This document shows, in pieces, positions 62,370 to 64,000 of a DNA stretch of 64,000 bases. The notes beneath the pieces are model-generated. The model had not been told where the DNA came from, did no database searches, and worked only from the letters and a program-made list of their open reading frames with translations. Both the position numbers and the translations under genes were made by a program. This DNA is from Lachnospiraceae bacterium (GTDB lineage Bacteria > Bacillota > Clostridia > Lachnospirales > Lachnospiraceae), in the NCBI GenBank assembly GCA_900168235.1, contig FUZG01000004.1:248001-312000 (forward strand). Direction: 5' to 3'. Each line of letters starts with the position of its first letter. Within the stretch, counting starts at the first letter, position 1.

Positions 62370-64000
62370 TTATGCCCGCACGTCGAATCCTGTTACCTGT
62401 ATGAGCTTCTCATTAACGCCTCTGTTAAACATTATATCCGGCACGCTCTTCGCTTCTTTATTGAGCGACACGTCCGAATGGATCTTGTACCCTCTCCTGC
62501 GCAGTGCTTCATCCAGCTCCGGCAGATGCTCCCCTATAAAATCAAGCATAGACTCATCCTGAAGAATAAAATGAGTCTGAACTTTTTCTGCCTGATTCAT
62601 AGAGACATGGATATCCATCTGTCCCAGGTGCTCCATATCCAGATGCAGGAGCGCCGAGATATTTCCGTCTTTCCTCGCAAGATTCCGCTTATTTGTATAA
62701 ACATACAGATCCCCATGCGCTTTTGAATTGTTCATCTTGAGCGGGAGCTGTATGTAGGTCATGACCTGATTCATCTGTTCCATGAAGTTCAGATTAGAGC
62801 TCAGACTCTTCATTCCCTGAGCAAGCGGAGTATCACTCTTTCCGAGATCATTCAGCATCTGCGTTGCCTGCTCCGCTTCACCTGCGATCTTTCTGAAATA
62901 CTGACGCACAGTTTCCTTATCAGAAACATCCGTAGGCTTTAAGAGGAACTGATCCATTATCCCATTCTTTAATAAAAACTGATATGGCTTACTCTGGATC
63001 ACTTCTCTTGCAGCTGCCTGAATATCTTCACCGTATTTTCCTGACATGGCTTCACTGACCATTGCCCGTGTTAAATGCAATGTTTCAGAAGAGCTTAATT
63101 CACCCTGCAAAATTTTGTCAGTGAGTTCCGGCGGAACTCCCATCTTTGAGAGAGAATTTGTTAATGCCTGAAGATTTTCCCGGCTCAGGAGCTCAGTAAT
63201 ATTATTTGTCACATGCCCTGTAATGTCCTGCGCCAGTGCAGTATCTTCCTTACCCACTTCTGCGTTTCTGACACCACCCTCAGGAGTCTTGTCATCCGTA
63301 TGACTGCGGTCAGTAAGGCTTATATTTGCCTTCATATTGTCCTGATCCTGTCTGGAGTTATCTTCTGACCCTGTCTCATCCCCTTCCGCAGAATCAGGAT
63401 GAACAGACGGATCCACCGCCTGAACGGGCTGGTTCACTTCAGGTGTGACCACCGCAGCAGTTTCTATTCCAAAAGCCGACAAAAGGGCTGTGGGATCACC
63501 CTGTACCGCCTGAGCTGCTGCGGAAGCTACAGCTACATTCTGCGCGCCAAAGAAAATGTTCGTAACATTTTCATGCATACCAACATTTTCTCCCGCAAGC
63601 TCCGCAAAGCCCTTTGACAGACCGTCAACGCTCTCTGCAATCTGATACTGGCTGGACTTATACATCTCAAATTCAGCTATGTTTTCCTCTGTAAGAGGGA
63701 TTCCAAGCTGTGTCATCTGCACCACCGTCGTTGCAGATGCCGAAGGGTGTGCCGCCACCATATCTGCCATTCCGTTCAGGGAAAGAGCATTTATAGGAAG
63801 TCCCCGCCCCATCATGGAACTTACCATCTCACCGTTTCTGTCCGTGAGAGGTAATCCTGCCTGAGCCAAAGCCCTGCCTATCTCACTATTACCGTCCAGA
63901 TTTGCATAGAGCGGCGTTATTGTAATTTTGGAACTTGATGCACCGCTCACCTGAAAGGAAAGGGTCTGCCCCATTGAAAGGGGTATGTTCTGATTCAGCT
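62370..64000 (-). CDS. FliK-like hook-length control protein (5' end outside window)
   Basis: At least 543 residues are seen, and the frame is open through the window edge, so the methionine at 63974 need not be the start. The first part is Q/S/A/E-rich with repeated short helices and a disordered acidic stretch (EGDETGSEDNSRQDQDN); the C-terminal 120 residues (YIQLPLKMNNSKAHGDLYVY ... LLHLDMEHLGQMDIHVSM ... LPELDEALRRRGYKI) match the FliK C-terminal (Flg_hook) domain that acts on FlhB. The neighbour flhX fits. Whether it controls hook length or is a FliK-like partner of FlhX (YlqG type) is open. Confidence 0.82.
   Translation of the reverse strand, partial: LNQNIPLSMGQTLSFQVSGASSSKITITPLYANLDGNSEIGRALAQAGLPLTDRNGEMVSSMMGRGLPINALSLNGMADMVAAHPSASATTVVQMTQLGIPLTEENIAEFEMYKSSQYQIAESVDGLSKGFAELAGENVGMHENVTNIFFGAQNVAVASAAAQAVQGDPTALLSAFGIETAAVVTPEVNQPVQAVDPSVHPDSAEGDETGSEDNSRQDQDNMKANISLTDRSHTDDKTPEGGVRNAEVGKEDTALAQDITGHVTNNITELLSRENLQALTNSLSKMGVPPELTDKILQGELSSSETLHLTRAMVSEAMSGKYGEDIQAAAREVIQSKPYQFLLKNGIMDQFLLKPTDVSDKETVRQYFRKIAGEAEQATQMLNDLGKSDTPLAQGMKSLSSNLNFMEQMNQVMTYIQLPLKMNNSKAHGDLYVYTNKRNLARKDGNISALLHLDMEHLGQMDIHVSMNQAEKVQTHFILQDESMLDFIGEHLPELDEALRRRGYKIHSDVSLNKEAKSVPDIMFNRGVNEKLIQVTGFDVRA

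Overview
The window looks like a chromosome segment of a motile, Gram-positive anaerobe of the Lachnospiraceae (Butyrivibrio/Roseburia-like). This is an inference. It rests on the mix of genes (sigma-D-type flagellin and chemoreceptor promoters, an FlhX-type FlhB-C protein next to a FliK-like gene, a DUF5684 membrane protein, rtcB-prfH, a long-form PRPP synthetase) and on strong AGGAGG ribosome sites. No rRNA or tRNA gene, CRISPR array, integrase or insertion sequence was seen. Most genes lie on the minus strand; the exceptions are the chemoreceptor, metF, one small orphan gene, flagellin and prs.

Left part (1-11.4 kb): the end of a DUF5684 gene; an RNA-repair/ribosome-rescue pair (rtcB-prfH) preceded by a complete little transcription unit for a 26-residue peptide that ends in a terminator just before rtcB; a candidate type I toxin-antitoxin remnant; sfsA with a nitroreductase; a PTS EIIC-EIIA protein whose EIIA part has lost the phosphorylated histidine; a SpoIIE-type phosphatase divergent from a chemoreceptor; a Bcp peroxiredoxin; and a frameshifted remnant of a DUF234-type ATPase next to an intact AAA ATPase.

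Centre (11.7-47.4 kb): a minus-strand operon of about 36 kb for a contractile injection system of the extracellular (eCIS/PVC/Afp-like) class. In order of transcription: three small unknown, possibly cargo or chaperone, genes; sheath; tube; T4-baseplate-type protein; DUF6760; two more tube-family proteins; a 1421-residue disordered and coiled-coil protein in the tape-measure position; LysM protein; split hub and spike (gp27/gp5-like); gp25; two baseplate J proteins; P2-I-like protein; a large tail-associated protein; a kinase-N-lobe-like protein; a membrane protein with a degenerate nucleotide-cyclase domain; a membrane-anchored MORN-repeat protein; DUF4255 cap protein; an unknown; DUF4280 PAAR-like tip; AAA+ ATPase; double GNAT acetyltransferase; a protein with a repeated SGLKPLFSDI motif; and a HAMP protein with a degenerate PP2C domain. 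No capsid, portal, terminase, lysis or obvious tail-fibre gene is present. The core particle is recognisable. The block of membrane-bound and pseudo-enzyme signalling proteins fused into the operon is the unusual part, and suggests a particle whose docking or firing is controlled from the producing cell's membrane.

Right part (47.5-64 kb): housekeeping and motility genes: ligA, rluF, a CheY-like regulator divergent from metF, a small orphan gene, mazEF, a sigma-D-driven flagellin with a very large central domain, gpsA, plsY, der, a DUF512/PDZ radical-SAM-like protein, prs with a dyad over its promoter, yraN (probable CTG start), flhX and a partial fliK. Several intergenic spaces hold long, GC-rich inverted-repeat elements; two of them share the terminal sequence GACATTATCATAC.
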